64,000 bases of DNA from Haliotis asinina (lineage: Eukaryota; Mollusca; Gastropoda; Lepetellida; Haliotidae). The stretch lies in NCBI RefSeq assembly GCF_037392515.1, contig NC_090281.1:42384645-42448644 (forward strand), written 5' to 3'. Numbering within the stretch: position 1 is the first letter of the stretch; every line of letters starts with the position of its first letter. Positions 37,657-50,800 of this stretch are shown piece by piece. The notes below the pieces were generated by a model. The model was not told the DNA's origin. It searched no databases and saw nothing but the letters and a program-made list of their open reading frames with translations. The position numbers and the translations under genes are program-made.

Positions 37657-37950
37657 TTTATGGACCCCAGTTTGATTTACACCATCCCTTCAGCTGCTGA
37701 TGATTGTACAAAATGTTAGTTACAGTTAAATACAAGCATACTACTTCTAAAAATCCTGGTAAGTTTAAATTTACTTCAGTTTTTTGTTACTTACATACCC
37801 TCTCAGTAGGACAATGATTTTACAATACTTTAACCCCCTTTGAGGATACAGCCACTAACAATCTCAGTTACTAATCCAAACTACCAATCATTAAACGCAT
37901 AAAAAACAGTAATTAAATGAGAACTATCTGAGTTAAAAAATTTCCTTAAC
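37657..37950 (-). mobile_element. LINE 3' tail, proximal part, split by the Penelope-like element
   Basis: The reverse complement reads GTTAGTGGCTGTATCCTCAA, GGGGGTTAAAGTATTGTAAAA and AAACTTACCAGGATTTTTA. These match 11900-12110 of the decayed LINE. It continues at 34823-34545. Confidence 0.75.
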
Positions 37951-38549
37951 TGTTTTAATGGTACAATGTTCACAGCAGGCAGGCAGGGGTGTAAGGGAAA
38001 CAGCTATACGGGTAGATATGTCAACCAAAAACAACAATATCTTGAAATTTATCAACCACAAAAATCAGATGCCAGTACCATACATTATCTACGCCAACTT
38101 CAAAGCTATTATTAAACCAATCGATACGGTGGTGCCATCCCCTGATAAACGGTTCACCAGGGAGACTATATATAGGGAGAAGAAACTCCCCGAAAAGCCA
38201 CTGAACGTATGTCTCGGGTCGTTACGTAACCAGTGTAGTCAATATGGCGGCAGCGTAGTATTTAAGATTGAGCCCGTTTTATTTTCAGCAGCTGATTAAA
38301 TTCGCTGAGTGTTATAACAACTGAAATCCTGCATGTAGAAGATAAGTTAACTATTTTGTCACTTTTGTTTAAGTCAAACAGTTGGTATTAGTGTCCGTGT
38401 TAGGACAGTAATTAGCAGAAAAGTTACAGTTAAGTCGGTATGTTCTATAGTTCACTGGCTTCTATTCTCGATTCACCGCGCAGATAGACTAAACTGTGCC
38501 TATGAAAACTTCTTTCACACATTCGTTTAATTTTTAGAATGGAAACATG

Positions 38550-39110
38550 CCTTTAGTCGAAGGTATTTGCAAGTAATGGTAATAGTTGTATGACTTAGAA
38601 AAAATTGTTAAGGTGTTTTTGAAGTGTGTGAAAAATATGACATGTCGCCGATCTGTTCTGATCCGCCATTGAAATGCTACACGCTGTTGTTTGAGTGTTA
38701 CAAAATCATCTTTGACATACACCTTTAATTCTTATGAAGGAAGTATACTATCAGGTGAAATGTCTTTGCAAGTAATAGTGATAGTTTCATAATCTAAAAA
38801 AAAGAATGTTAGGGTGTGTTTGGGGTGTGTGAAAAATGTGACATATCGCTGATCTGATTTGATCTACCATTGTAATACTACTCGTCGTTGTTTGAGTGTT
38901 TCTAGTTGTTACTTTAAATACATCTTTCACATACACCTTTAACTCTTAGGAGCTGAATAAACTTTCAGGTGAAATGTGTTTGCAAGTAATAGTGATAGTT
39001 TCATAATCCAAAACAAAAAGTTAGGGTGTATTTGAGGTGTGTGAAAAATATGACATATCGCCTATCTGATCTGAGCCGCCATTGATGCTTGTGATGCTTG
39101 AGGGTTATAG
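38550..39110. repeat. Tandem repeat of about 200-bp units within the Polinton remains
   Basis: Three imperfect units start near 38566, 38768 and 38981. Each contains TTGCAAGTAATRGTRATAGT, then GTGTGTGAAAAATRTGACAT and GATCTGNYNTGAYCYRCCATTG. They do not look coding and differ from one another by many substitutions. Confidence 0.7.
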
Positions 39111-42100
39111 TTCCATAACCTCTTTCTTTCTTGTTGATCTTATTATTTGACAAAACAGGAAAGGTGTTCAGGACGCTTTGTGACAGTTTTACACATTCTG
39201 TTTTTGAGGGTTGTATGACAGTGTCAGTTAACATTTTGTTCATGTCCACTCCATTTCCCACAATAAGATATCTGAATTAATTATTAATGTAAACAAAAAT
39301 GTCTCAAATTAGATTTTTAAAAAAGCACAGATGGAGTTAACACATGTGTTCTCGCGATACTTTTGCGTTCTTTGACATGTTTTGGGAGGGAAGGCCGTGG
39401 TGTATCATTTATTCTTTCATTCACTCACATATGTACTTCTTTCTTTTGTTGTGTTTCTTTCATTCAATCACATAATTCTTGCTCTTCATTCATTCATTCA
39501 TTGTAAAATTCCGACCTATACAATATACTGGTTGAAGTTCTGTTAAACCAGGGAGGCTATATAGACGAGCCAAGTCACTGGAGCATAACGAGACACACAT
39601 TAATTAGTACAAATGGTAAAGAAAGCAAGCGAGTGAGCTATCCCTGTTGTAGAGTATCCCTGGTTTCACGCAGAAAGTTCAACAGCATGAAGCATGCAGG
39701 TTTGGGTATGTGGTTGTTCATTGTGATGGCCAAACTAACCCTGCCGTTATTTACAGAGGCCCAGACGCGGTGGGTAAATTTCTAAAGTGCTTACAACACG
39801 AGGAGGGAGATATCAAGAGAAAATTACGCAATATAACGCCAGTGTGCATGACCCAAGTAGATAGGGAGGACTATATCAAAAGCACGCATTGCCATGTGTG
39901 TTGTAAACCTCTGAATGGTGATTCAGTGCGAGGCGACTGCCACGTGACAGGGAAATACAGAGGTGCGGCTCACAATGACTGTAATCTAAAGCTTCACATA
40001 AACCCCAATCTTATTCATATCCCGGTGGTGTTTCATAATTTACGAGGATGTGATTCACACTTGATTATGCAAGCTATTGCAAAGGTAGAAGGAAACATTT
40101 CCTGTATCCCAAACAACATGTAGAAATATATATCCTTTTCATTGCTGGCAGATGTGTTCGAGACATTCAGGAAAACGTTTTCAAAGCAGTACGGGTTATT
40201 ATTCAAACCCTGGGCTATCGCGGGATGCCCTACTGAAGAAAATAGGTGTGGAGTTAGAATTATACACTGATTATGATATGCACCTGTTTATTGAGAAAGG
40301 ATTACGCGGGGGTATTTTCATGGTATCAAAATGTTATGCTAAAGCTAACAACAAGTATGTGGAAGGTTATAATCTTAATGAACCCTCAACCCACCTACTC
40401 TATTTCGATGCTAACAACCTGTACGGCTGCGCTATGAGTCAATATCTACCAACAGGGGGATTTGAATGGTGTGGGGCTTTACCTCACAGGGATGTTATGA
40501 GTATTGCACCGGATTCCCCCACTGGCTATATATTTGAAGTGGACTTCGAATACCCAAAGGAATTGTATCAGTCTCATAACAGCTACCCCCTGGCACCCTA
40601 ACGGTTGAGTGTTAACCCAGACTGGATGTCTGAGTACCAACATAACCTGATGAATGGACCGCTAGCAAATGTAGAAAAAACTGGTGCCTAATTTGATGAA
40701 TAAAACATAGCATATCGTTCACTACCGTAAATTACAGCTGTATTTATCACTGGGTATGAAACTTACCAAAGTACATAGAATAGTGAAGTTCAGTCAAAAC
40801 CCATGGATGGAACCCTACATCAGGATGAACAGAGACTTGAGAAAGGTGACCACTAACGACTTTGAGAAAAATCTATACAAACTCATGAACAACTCCGTAT
40901 TTGGTAAAATGATGGAGAAAGGTCGAACGAGGATAACAAGCTCAGCAAAATGATAGCGAGTCTTGCGCGAGTTGAAGCACCATATTCGATGATGACCTGA
41001 CATATGAAAAAAAGCCACATTAAACTCAATCGACCCCTCTGTATGCTGGTATGAGTATTCAAGACTTATCTAAACACCTGATATATGATTTCTACTATAA
41101 AGAGCTCAAGAAACAATATGGCAACAGGTGTGGTGTGCTGTACACGGATACGGATTCATTGCTAATGGAGATTCAAACCGAGGATGTGTATGAGGATATG
41201 AAAACCAATATACACCTGTACGACACCAGTGACTACCTGCGAGACCACCCATGCATAACCAGACCAACAAAAAGATCTTAGGCAGGATGAAAGATGCTGG
41301 GACACCAATCGCTGAATACATGGGGTTGAAGCCTAAGATGTATTCTATCAAGAAAGCAGACAACGCTGAAATAAGGAAGGCTAAGGGTGTGAAAAAGAAC
41401 ATGGTGAAGCGACATATCAAGCATACCCTGTACAAACAGGCCCTATTCGAGAAGAAAACATTCGATCACCAGATGAACACACTCTGTAGTGACGGGCATA
41501 AAATATACATGCTGACTTTGAATAAGGCGTCTCTATCATCCATGGTCACAAAACGATGGATAGCCGCAGATGGTGTCAACACCTATGCTTACAGCCACGG
41601 TGGGTGTTCCCCCCACACCCCCAAGTAGATGGTAATAGCTGTCCGCAGGACCCCATACCCCCAGCCAACCGCAACTAAATATTTAGTGAAGTAACATATA
41701 ATGGAGAAAGTTTACTACAGCCCGCGTGGATAGTCGAAAGGGGTAGATGCTATTAAAAAATTAGCTAAAGCCACACCTGTGTTGGAAGAAAAGGCCGAAG
41801 CCTGGTTACAATAACAAGCTATGTGGCAAGTATACTTACCTGCACCACGATATATACCCAGAAGAAAATTCGGTATTCACATTGCCCCAATACAGAATGG
41901 GTAGTGCGACTTAGGGTGACTGACTCAATGAACTGTGAAACAACTAGACTACTAGAGGGTATGGGGCATCCACCCACGAGGCCGATCGAGGCAATCCGTA
42001 TGAAAACCACTAAAGTGGAGTCAGCAGCACCATGTCGGGGGAAAGAAAAAAACATTTCTAAATCGTGCACTCGTTAGATATTTATATCAACCCGGTGAAT

Positions 42101-43545
42101 ACGAGGGAGACACCCGTAAACGTGCGACAGATCCTGTCTGGTCTATGAAAACATATAATATCGATCGAGTGGATGTCAAAGCCGGGGAGCCTAACCTGTA
42201 CCTCCTGGTAAATGGTCCGTGTAGAGGATTCGTACACGAAGAATTACAAATCATACCTTGATCTTTAACAGGCGGTTAACCTCAACGGTGCAACCTTTTT
42301 TCTTCTCGTAAATACGCTGAAATCGTCTTCTATCCGCGCCATGAGCTTTACATAAACGGCAATGACCTTTCACCCCTATTCCGCAAACCGAGTATGATGA
42401 AGACCAGTTCACGATCTTTCTGACCCTCTGAAGGAGTGTCACACTGTGTCAACGTTGGTTCAATTAATGGTTCCCGTTTTTTATCCGTTAATACATAGTA
42501 TTCTTTTAAAGCTTCATTGACGTCTGTGAAAGTTCTGACAGCATGATTTTCACGCTGGAGTTGTTTATTGATAAAATCTAGTCTCTTGAAACGTTTCTCA
42601 GCGTATTCAGCCTGTGCATCTTGTAGTTCCTCTGTGGCTATATTGTGTGGTTTACGTTCCTCCTCTATCTCAGCCTCGTTTGACTCTCTCAATTGTGAAA
42701 ACAGGAAATTACTCCTGGAAAATGCCAGGACATTCACGAGAGCCCCACCAACCATCATTGCTTTAGTGGCCATATATTATATACATTACTTTAAAATATT
42801 TTCAGGTATAATACCTTGCTTTACCAGAACGTCCTTGGTGGCCATTGCCATACCAATGTTCATAGTAAGCATAAACATATCTTGTAAATCAAAGTCGAGT
42901 TTGATGATCATTTTAGTCACCCGGGCGTACCCTACTGCTAACCCGGAAACCACTAATGTGTGGTATGCGTCGTTAAAAATGTTTTCCCCTCAGACATAAT
43001 GTATTAATGAAAATGTATAATTTTAATTATAACATAATATGAGGGTCGATGGGTGACTTGAAGTACTGGCTGTGCAGGGGTGACTTGCACTTGACTGTCT
43101 ACCAGCTTCAACTCAGTTTTGGTTCTTCTTCTTCGTGGCTTGTGTCACTGGCTCCTGTCGACTCTCTGTCTGGCTCTCCACCATCTGGCTGTCCATCAGT
43201 TGGCTGTCCGCAGCACCCATCTTGTATAATATCATTGTCATTATTTGTTTTGTTAAATTTACAGTGCTTTGCCATGATAATCGCTGCCGTCATCGGGGCC
43301 AGATACATGCTATATTTGTGGTACAAAGCACAACTTATACTACCAAGGGAACCAAGAAATTGAATGTAGATGACTTTGACTGTGACAGGGTCCGTTATCG
43401 TGGCGTATCTCCCAAACGCAACATCCAATGACAATGGAATTTCGCATAATGCATGCCCAGCACGTGCTACAGAAGTTAACTCCTGTAAATGTACTGGAGA
43501 AGTCGCAATCACTAATGCAATAGAGATTGACACTTACTGACAGAA

Positions 43546-44571
43546 ATGCCCCCGAGGCAGTATCTCGGTGAAGCAACAAAATGGAGAATTGTGGGGATGA
43601 TAGAGGGGGGGACATCATTATGTGAAGTTGCCCGGTAGATGGGTAAATCAAAAAGTGTAATTTCACGCCTGTGGGATAAGTACCGTCAAACGGGTGGGGT
43701 TGCAACGAGACCTGGGCGTGGTAGACCAAAATCAACGACACCACGACAGGATCGTCTCATTACGTTAATTGCTCTACGCGATAGGTTTAAATCGGCCCCT
43801 GCCATCAATAGAGAATTCCGCACACTCACTGGAAGACGCATTTCAACCTCAACCGTTAAAAACTGACTCTATCAAGCTCGTCTGAAAGCAAGACGGCCTT
43901 TTAAGGGTGTCACCCTTTCAGCTCACCATAAGCGCCAAAGATTGGCATGGGCTAGGCAGCATCAGGGACGGGCTATGCGCCACTGGCGTTACACCATGTT
44001 CTCTGATGAGTCAAGGTTTTGCCTACGATTCACAGATGGCAGAAAACGTTGTTGGCGTCGGAGCGGGGAGCGATATGCCAGAGCAGCAATTCTTGACCAT
44101 GGTCGATATGTAGGTTGTAGTGTCATGGTGTGGGGTGGGATTACACATGACAGACGATCAGATTTGGTCATCATTAAAGGAGCCATGACTGGTCAGCGAT
44201 ACGTTGACCAAATATTGCGTCCTGTTGCGGCTCCATTGGCTAGTTATCGGCCGAAATTTTGTATTCCAAGATGATAATGCCAGACCACATCGGGCCCGAA
44301 TTGTCTCCGCATATCTCCGACAAGAAGGTATCCAGACATTGGACTACCCCTCTAAGTCCCCAGACCTGACCCAATTGAACATCTCTGGGACGTTCTTGAT
44401 CGAAGGGTGTACGCCAGGGACCCAGGACCCGCCAACCTTGCCCAGCTTGGTGCAGCTCTCCAAGAGGAATGGCGGGCAATACCACGGGCAACCATCCGGA
44501 AATTGATTAACAGCATGCCATCAAGGTGCCGTGAATGTGTTGCCCAACATGGTGGACACACCAGATATTGA
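43546..44571 (+). pseudogene. Tc1/mariner transposase, broken, inserted in the Polinton remains
   Basis: The frame starts MPPRQYLGEATKWRIVGMIE (HTH region) and runs through MGKSKSVISRLWDKYRQTGG and GRGRPKSTTPRQDRLI. Then come FSDESRFCLRF (first catalytic Asp), VMVWGGIT, FQDDNARPHRARIV (second Asp) and PIEHLWDVLD (Glu), ending ECVAQHGGHTRY and TGA at 44569. It is about 340 codons when the frames are followed, the normal length for the family. It is inactive: TAG at 43636, TGA at 43864, and frame changes near 44230 and 44360. All three catalytic residues are still present. Terminal inverted repeats were not identified by eye. Confidence 0.85.
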
Positions 44572-46560
44572 ACTTGACGCCTAAAATTGATTTACTGGAT
44601 ATTTAAAGCAGTTTTAAATTCGCTATTATTTCATTAGTTCCCTTATTTCTTGTCGGTAGTATATATATAACTCAAGGCATAGACCCTATGACTTTTCTCA
44701 TCTCCCCCCCCCCAAGTTGTATCTCGTACCTAGCGTATAAATTATTGATCTCCTCTTCCGACATTTTCTAAATTTTGTCAGCGGTGATGTTGTCGCCTAA
44801 ATATTACTTTCTCTTACCACCCCGACTAGCGTTAGCAGTCTGTCTCGTTGTTCGTTGTCCTCTGCGACCAACATCTGCTCTAGTTATTCATTGCACTCCA
44901 TTTCATGATATAGTACTCTAGTTCTCTCTCAAATACACTCCTCGAACGAATCCCTGTCCTTGCAGTGAAATAATGCCACCCAACACGTCCGCTCCCTCAA
45001 GTCTTTCAACACCGAGTTGAATTTTTGCGTCAACACCCATATGCTGTGATTCGCGTGCCAGCCAGAGAAGGCTAAATACGACAGCATGTCTCTCTTTTTT
45101 TGTTATCTCTCTGTTAGCGCTACTGTAATCAAGGATGACAACATCGGTATTCCTTTAAATTTGTTGTGAAACAAGGTTAAATACTCTTGCAACTGTGTAT
45201 AAGGTCGACTCTGTGTACGTCTGAGTCCATCATCACCCAAGTTCTTTCCTTGTACGTTTTATTCATGTTTATAGTAGGACACAAGGTAACGACTTTATCA
45301 AATACTTCCTTATAATACCCCTCCAACAAATCCAGCATGAAAACAGTCTTACCACAACGCGACTGCCCGCATATAATAGCGCAGTGTGGATCGTGGGGCA
45401 AGCCCACACCCCAGTGGACTTGTGTGGGTGACTTACAGTCGGCTGTTCGAGGGTGTGAGGGTGTCCCCCACTAATAAATGGCTTGCACGAATGTCCAATT
45501 GTCTATATTAAGTTGCGCATCCATAATTACATAAAAATATAATTTCAATTTACCTGATCTCTGAGCATTCTTAAGTATTTGAAGAGTTATCCCCTCACTT
45601 CCATTTTCAATACGGCAATCACTACCGTGTAGAGTGTTATCATCCGTCGATCTCAAATCCAACCACAAGGCGTACTTCCTACTTAAGTAATCACCGATAT
45701 TCACAGAGTATAGATCCAGTTCACTGACCACGTTGTCGACTATTGAGTTTCATTTGATTGCCGGTAGCTTCTATATTTCATCCCATTGCTGGTATGCTTT
45801 TTTTCATTTCATGGCTAAATACTAGTAATTGATTAGGCACTCCGTCTAAGGTCACTTCTACTTTGGTGGTTTCTGGATTGCAAAATTTCTCACTGTCTCT
45901 ATCGAATGTGATGTATTCCTCCATTGGTATGATCAATACGGCACGTTCATGGTGATATTCCATATTTCTTACAGTCTTTTCACATATTATCATTCTATGT
46001 CGCAGTATCCTGTATCAGCACCCTGCGGCGTACGCACGACTTTGTCGTAATCATTGAACGTAAGTTCGTATTCCAGGTGCATTAAAACGGTGCATGTGAT
46101 GTTGGCAACTCAAAGTCCAGCGGGATGCAAAACCTGTTCCCGTACACTTCGGCGACAGCTTTTTCACTATTCGATATTTTATCTCTTCTAGTGTGAAAGT
46201 GTACCCAACACGTAACTTATTACGGACATAACACAGCATGAGTAAACACATGACCCCACTGATCACACCAAAGCGGAAGACGAGGGTATGAAGCGCCGCA
46301 TGATTGAATGACTACGCAATTTACAAGACGAGAGACACACGCGATTAGAATCCGCTTCCTCGAATCATGAACAGCTTCGAACTCAGATCAGCTGCACTCG
46401 GGAAACAATCGGTAGAATACTGAAGAAGGATACATCGTTAGCCAACAGGATCCGAATATTGTTCCACGAGCAATACATCACCATTGCTAGCGTTTTGATG
46501 GCATTGGACTTCATCATATCGACTATTGTCACTGGAAAAAAGTTCAACTTTACAAGCTTG

Positions 46561-47880
46561 TAAATCTTTTGTAAAGATGATGTTTACAAGACATTTACAA
46601 TTTTGGAAAGATGATGTTTACAAGACATTTTCAGTTTATAAAGACCCACAAGGGGAGATAACTGGTGGGTGATGGTAAAACGGTCTGCAAGGCCTCAAAT
46701 TCACACCTAATAAATCCCAAAGGCTAATTACAGTTTGACCCCTCGACATAATTAATGAGGTAATTGCTGCGTGAAATAAGAGTGGGACAGACCACTGTTC
46801 ATTGGACAGGGGTCACTCTGTTAGGGGTAGGATGCTGATGCTCTTACTACAGTGTTCGGTGGTGTGAAGATGCATGGGTGTGTCTTTCACTATGCGCAAG
46901 CTGTTTAGAAAATAATTCCGACTCAGTATCCCACTTATTTTGTGTTTGAGAACAGTGAATAACAATAACCATAAACAACATCACCTTGTCACCTCTGATA
47001 ATATGCTAAATGATACAGACTGTGTTGTGATAACATAACACATGACAGTATATGTTGCTATGAATCATGTGGTCGATCCAACTTTTACCAGTAGTACCAG
47101 TGATGCAGATGGGACAGGTCACCTTTTGAAATATTTCACAATCATATTTGATTTTTGTTGTTTCTGTTGATTCTTCCTTTCTGTGGTCAGCCAAGCAACA
47201 ATCCACCACAATCCCATAAAATCATTGAGGCATGAAGTCCCATAAGCCAACTGAATAATTTTAGGCTTCGTGGGACTACACCTGTTGTACACGGGCTAGT
47301 GGCAGTTAACACATACTGCTATATTTAACATAACTAAACAATAACCTTCAGGAATGGAAGCCCATGACAGAAATGTGCCCTGGACAAATAACAGGTTGGA
47401 GGTTGGCATGGGAGGTTAAAGTAACTTGTTGGAAAAGTCCATCCCAACGTTTTCGAGATGATAAATTTCATGTTGGACTGGAGACGCAAATTAATAAACT
47501 GAACATGGTGCAACATAGTGCTGGCCAGACACTGCTCCCAAAGAAAAAGAAACATCAAGACCTCCAGAGAGAACTGCCCACCCTGGAACATAGGACATTA
47601 TTGATATGTTGTATTATTTTGATAGGTTATCTCATGGAACGAAACTTTCTAAAAGGTCACATGAAAAAGGAAAACACAACTTTGAAGATTCTGATACCTT
47701 TTGGTATGCAGTTACCGAAACAAATTATAAAAAATGCCAGTTCAACCTATAAAGAAAAAAAACGCGATGGAAAAAACCCGCGAATTCGGAGTTCAAGCGA
47801 TTCACTAAATTTCCCCCCGCGCTGGGGGAAGAAGTTGTTTCAACAGTTGTGCTGCGCTGCGCCCATACCGCATGCGCAGT
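46561..47880. other. Unassigned sequence left of the LINE
   Basis: It begins just after TTTACAAG/CTTGTAAA palindromic motifs (46550-46640). A plus-strand frame at 47364-47882 (172 codons) is open but shows no recognisable domain. A GGGGAGATAACT block, common in molluscan repeats, is at about 46653. No gene call. Confidence 0.4.
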
Positions 47881-47889
47881 GAATAGCAG

Positions 47890-50800
47890 TCAATAAACGG
47901 TTAAACAGCAGTGTAAAGATGCTATCACAAACTAATGATATCTTACTTTGGTGTAAGATAAGTGGACATATACTAAGACTTGAAGAAGACCTTATACCTG
48001 GATGTATATACATACCTCCAGAGGGTAGTAAGTATGCTTCGAAGGAACACTTTCCCGAATTTGAACGTGACATCATAACTATGTGTGTGTTGTTGGGGAC
48101 TTGAATGCGCGTACCAGTGACCTCCCTGATTATGTAGAAATGGATGAATGCATTGAACGTGATGTAGACGATAGCATGTTCCAGTCAGTTAACTTACTTA
48201 AAAGCGCTGGAGTTAATTTAGTGAGAGACTCTATGGACCGTTCAACAAACTCACATGGCTATAAACTGTTAGAAGCATGTAAAAACACAAGCTTGTTCAT
48301 CGCTAACGGAAGGATCGGCGAAGACGAAAACATTGGTATGTTAACTTGTAAAGATGCAAGTGTAGTAGACTATTGTATGGCAACAGCCAATGTATTTCAT
48401 TTCATAACGGAATTCAAAGTGTGTGAATTTGATCCTTGTTACTCCGATGTACATTCATGCATAACTTTTTCATGCACAACATACCGTTGTGATAGAGTTA
48501 CTTCCAAATTCCCGGTCTCCAACTTGACCGAAAGGACTAAACATACTGTTAAAAAGTGGGATCCAGTTAATCAAGATGCGTTTGTACAACATTTTGACCA
48601 GACGTTTATAGAAGATATTTGTAAGAGAATCGATGCACTGGATGTCAACGATGCTGAGGAATGTATTAATATTGCTACCAATCTTGTCAATGACAAACTA
48701 ATTGCTGCAGCAATGGCTACTTTGGGCAGTAAAAAGAAACGTAATATATCCAAAACAAATTCCAAACCATGGTTTAATCAGGAATGCAAACTGACACGTA
48801 AAAAGTATCATAACTGCAAAAAGCAATATGGTAAACTGAATTGTGTCGAGAATAGATCGGCTTTTTTACAATCTAGTAAACGATACAGTAAAATCCTGAA
48901 AAAATCTTATAAAAATTATAAGCTCAAGTGTACAAATACTCTCCGGGATACAAAAGATAAAAACCCTAAAGAGTTTTGGAAGTTGCTAAAATCTTTTAAT
49001 AATAAGCCCGAAAAGCCTATAATTGCTGTAGATAAATTATATGAATATTTTAAAGAGTTGAATGAATGTGAGTATGAGGATATTAGCTTGGATGTGAATG
49101 ATTTGCCTGTTAACGAGGAACTTGACTGTGACATAACTGAAGAAGAGATTCTGTCAGCTACAAGCAAGTTACGTAACAACAAGGCTTGTGGTGTAGACAA
49201 CATATACAATGAGTATATAAAAGCAACCACTCGTGTTTTAATGCCTGTATATATGAAACTTTTCAATTGCGTGTTTAACAATGGTGTAATGCCTGAAGCT
49301 TGGCTTGTTGGTTACATAAAGCCAATCTACAAAAATAAAGGGAACCCTGCGGAACCATGTAACTACAGGGGAATCTCTTCGTTAAGTTGTTTAGGAAAGC
49401 TTTTCACTTCCATCTTAAGTGCAAGACTGCAAAAGTATTCAGACAAATTTGACTTAATCAGTAAGGCTCAAGCTGGCTTTAGAAGCAAATATTCTACGAT
49501 GGATCAAATTTATGTTCTGAAATCACTACTTGACATTTATCAAAATTTTAAAAAGAAATTGTTCTGTGTTTTCGTGGATTTCAGTAAAGCTTTTGATACT
49601 GTTTGGAGAAGTGGCCTTTGGTATAAATTAATTCAAAGTAATATCAATGGAAAATGTTTCTGTATCATAAAGAATATGTATGAGCGTATAAAATCAAGAG
49701 TTGTACATTGTGATGTTGTAACTAATGCCTTCCCATGTAAGAGCGGTGTCAGACAGGGTGAAAATCTATCTCCCTTCCTTTTTGCCTTGTACATAAATGA
49801 TCTTGAGTGTTTCCTCTATGAACATGATGTAACTGGCCTCGAACATGTAAATAAGCTTATTGAGGACCAGATTGGTATTTTCATGAAACTGTTAATATTA
49901 CTTTACGCCGACGATAGGGTCATTTTAGCTGAAACAAGTGATGGGTTGCAGAATTCTTTGAATGCTTTTGACCAATATTGTAAAAAATGGAAACTTAGTG
50001 TGAATTTAGAAAAAACAAAGGTTGTTATATTTTCAAAAGGATATTGTAAGAAGAAATACAATTTTACGTTAAATGGTACAACTATTGACATCTCTAATGA
50101 ATATATATATCTTGGTGTACTTTTCACTGGTAATGGACGGTTCGTTAAAGCGATCAAACGTATTTCTGTACAAGCCAATAAGGCAATGTTTACCATCTTC
50201 AAAATCATTCGCCAACTTGACATGCCGATAGACTGCCAGTTGAAATTATTTGATAATCTTGTTAAACCAATTCTTCTCTATGGTGCAGAAGTGTGGGGAT
50301 TTGAAAATGTTGCCATGATCGAACGTGTCCATCTTAAATTTTGTAAATATATTCTGAATGTGAAACAATCAACTCCAGATTTTATGATATACGGTGAATT
50401 AGGTAGATACCCCATCAGTATATCCGTTAAAGTTAGAATTATATCAAACTGGGCCAAAATGTTAAGTTGTAATAACAAATTAAATACTATCTTTTACCAT
50501 GTCATGTGCAATCTATATTCCGTAAATGCTGATTTTAATTTCCCTTTGTTATCAAGCGTCAAACGTATCCTTCAGGATACGGGGTTGTATTATATCTGGC
50601 TCAGCCAGTCTGTACCTAGCATTGTTTGGCTTAAAAATGATGTTCATCTCACTCTTATTGATCAGTTTAAGCAATTATGGTGGCGCTCTGCTGTGGATTC
50701 GTCGAAAGGTTGTTACTATGTAATGTATAAGCATTCTCTATTTTTAGAACCTTACTTGTTACAACTACCCTATTACTATAGACGCTGGTTGACTAAATTC

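Larger units (their letters stand above)
37960..46560. mobile_element. Old, broken Polinton/Maverick element
   Basis: Polinton family by content. Remains of a protein-primed family B DNA polymerase are spread over about 38.0-41.6 kb on the plus strand; FDANNLYGCAMSQYLPTGGF and YTDTDSL are recognisable. About 42.2-43.5 kb has minus-strand remains of small accessory frames, one with hydrophobic stretches. A minus-strand packaging-type ATPase piece at about 45.2-45.4 kb shows a Walker A motif (GQSRCGKT). Capsid-type and other structural pieces lie at about 45.5-46.3 kb. A coiled-coil piece of a type frequent in Polintons is at about 46.3-46.5 kb on the plus strand. No integrase or long terminal inverted repeats were found, and the span is well below the usual 15-20 kb. 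It carries roughly ten or more breaks, a nested Tc1/mariner insertion and an internal tandem repeat, so it is an old fossil. Confidence 0.85.

Noticed and set aside
47364-47882. 172-codon plus frame as a host gene
   Set aside because: No recognised motif, biased basic composition, and it sits in unassigned DNA beside the LINE truncation point. Evidence is insufficient.
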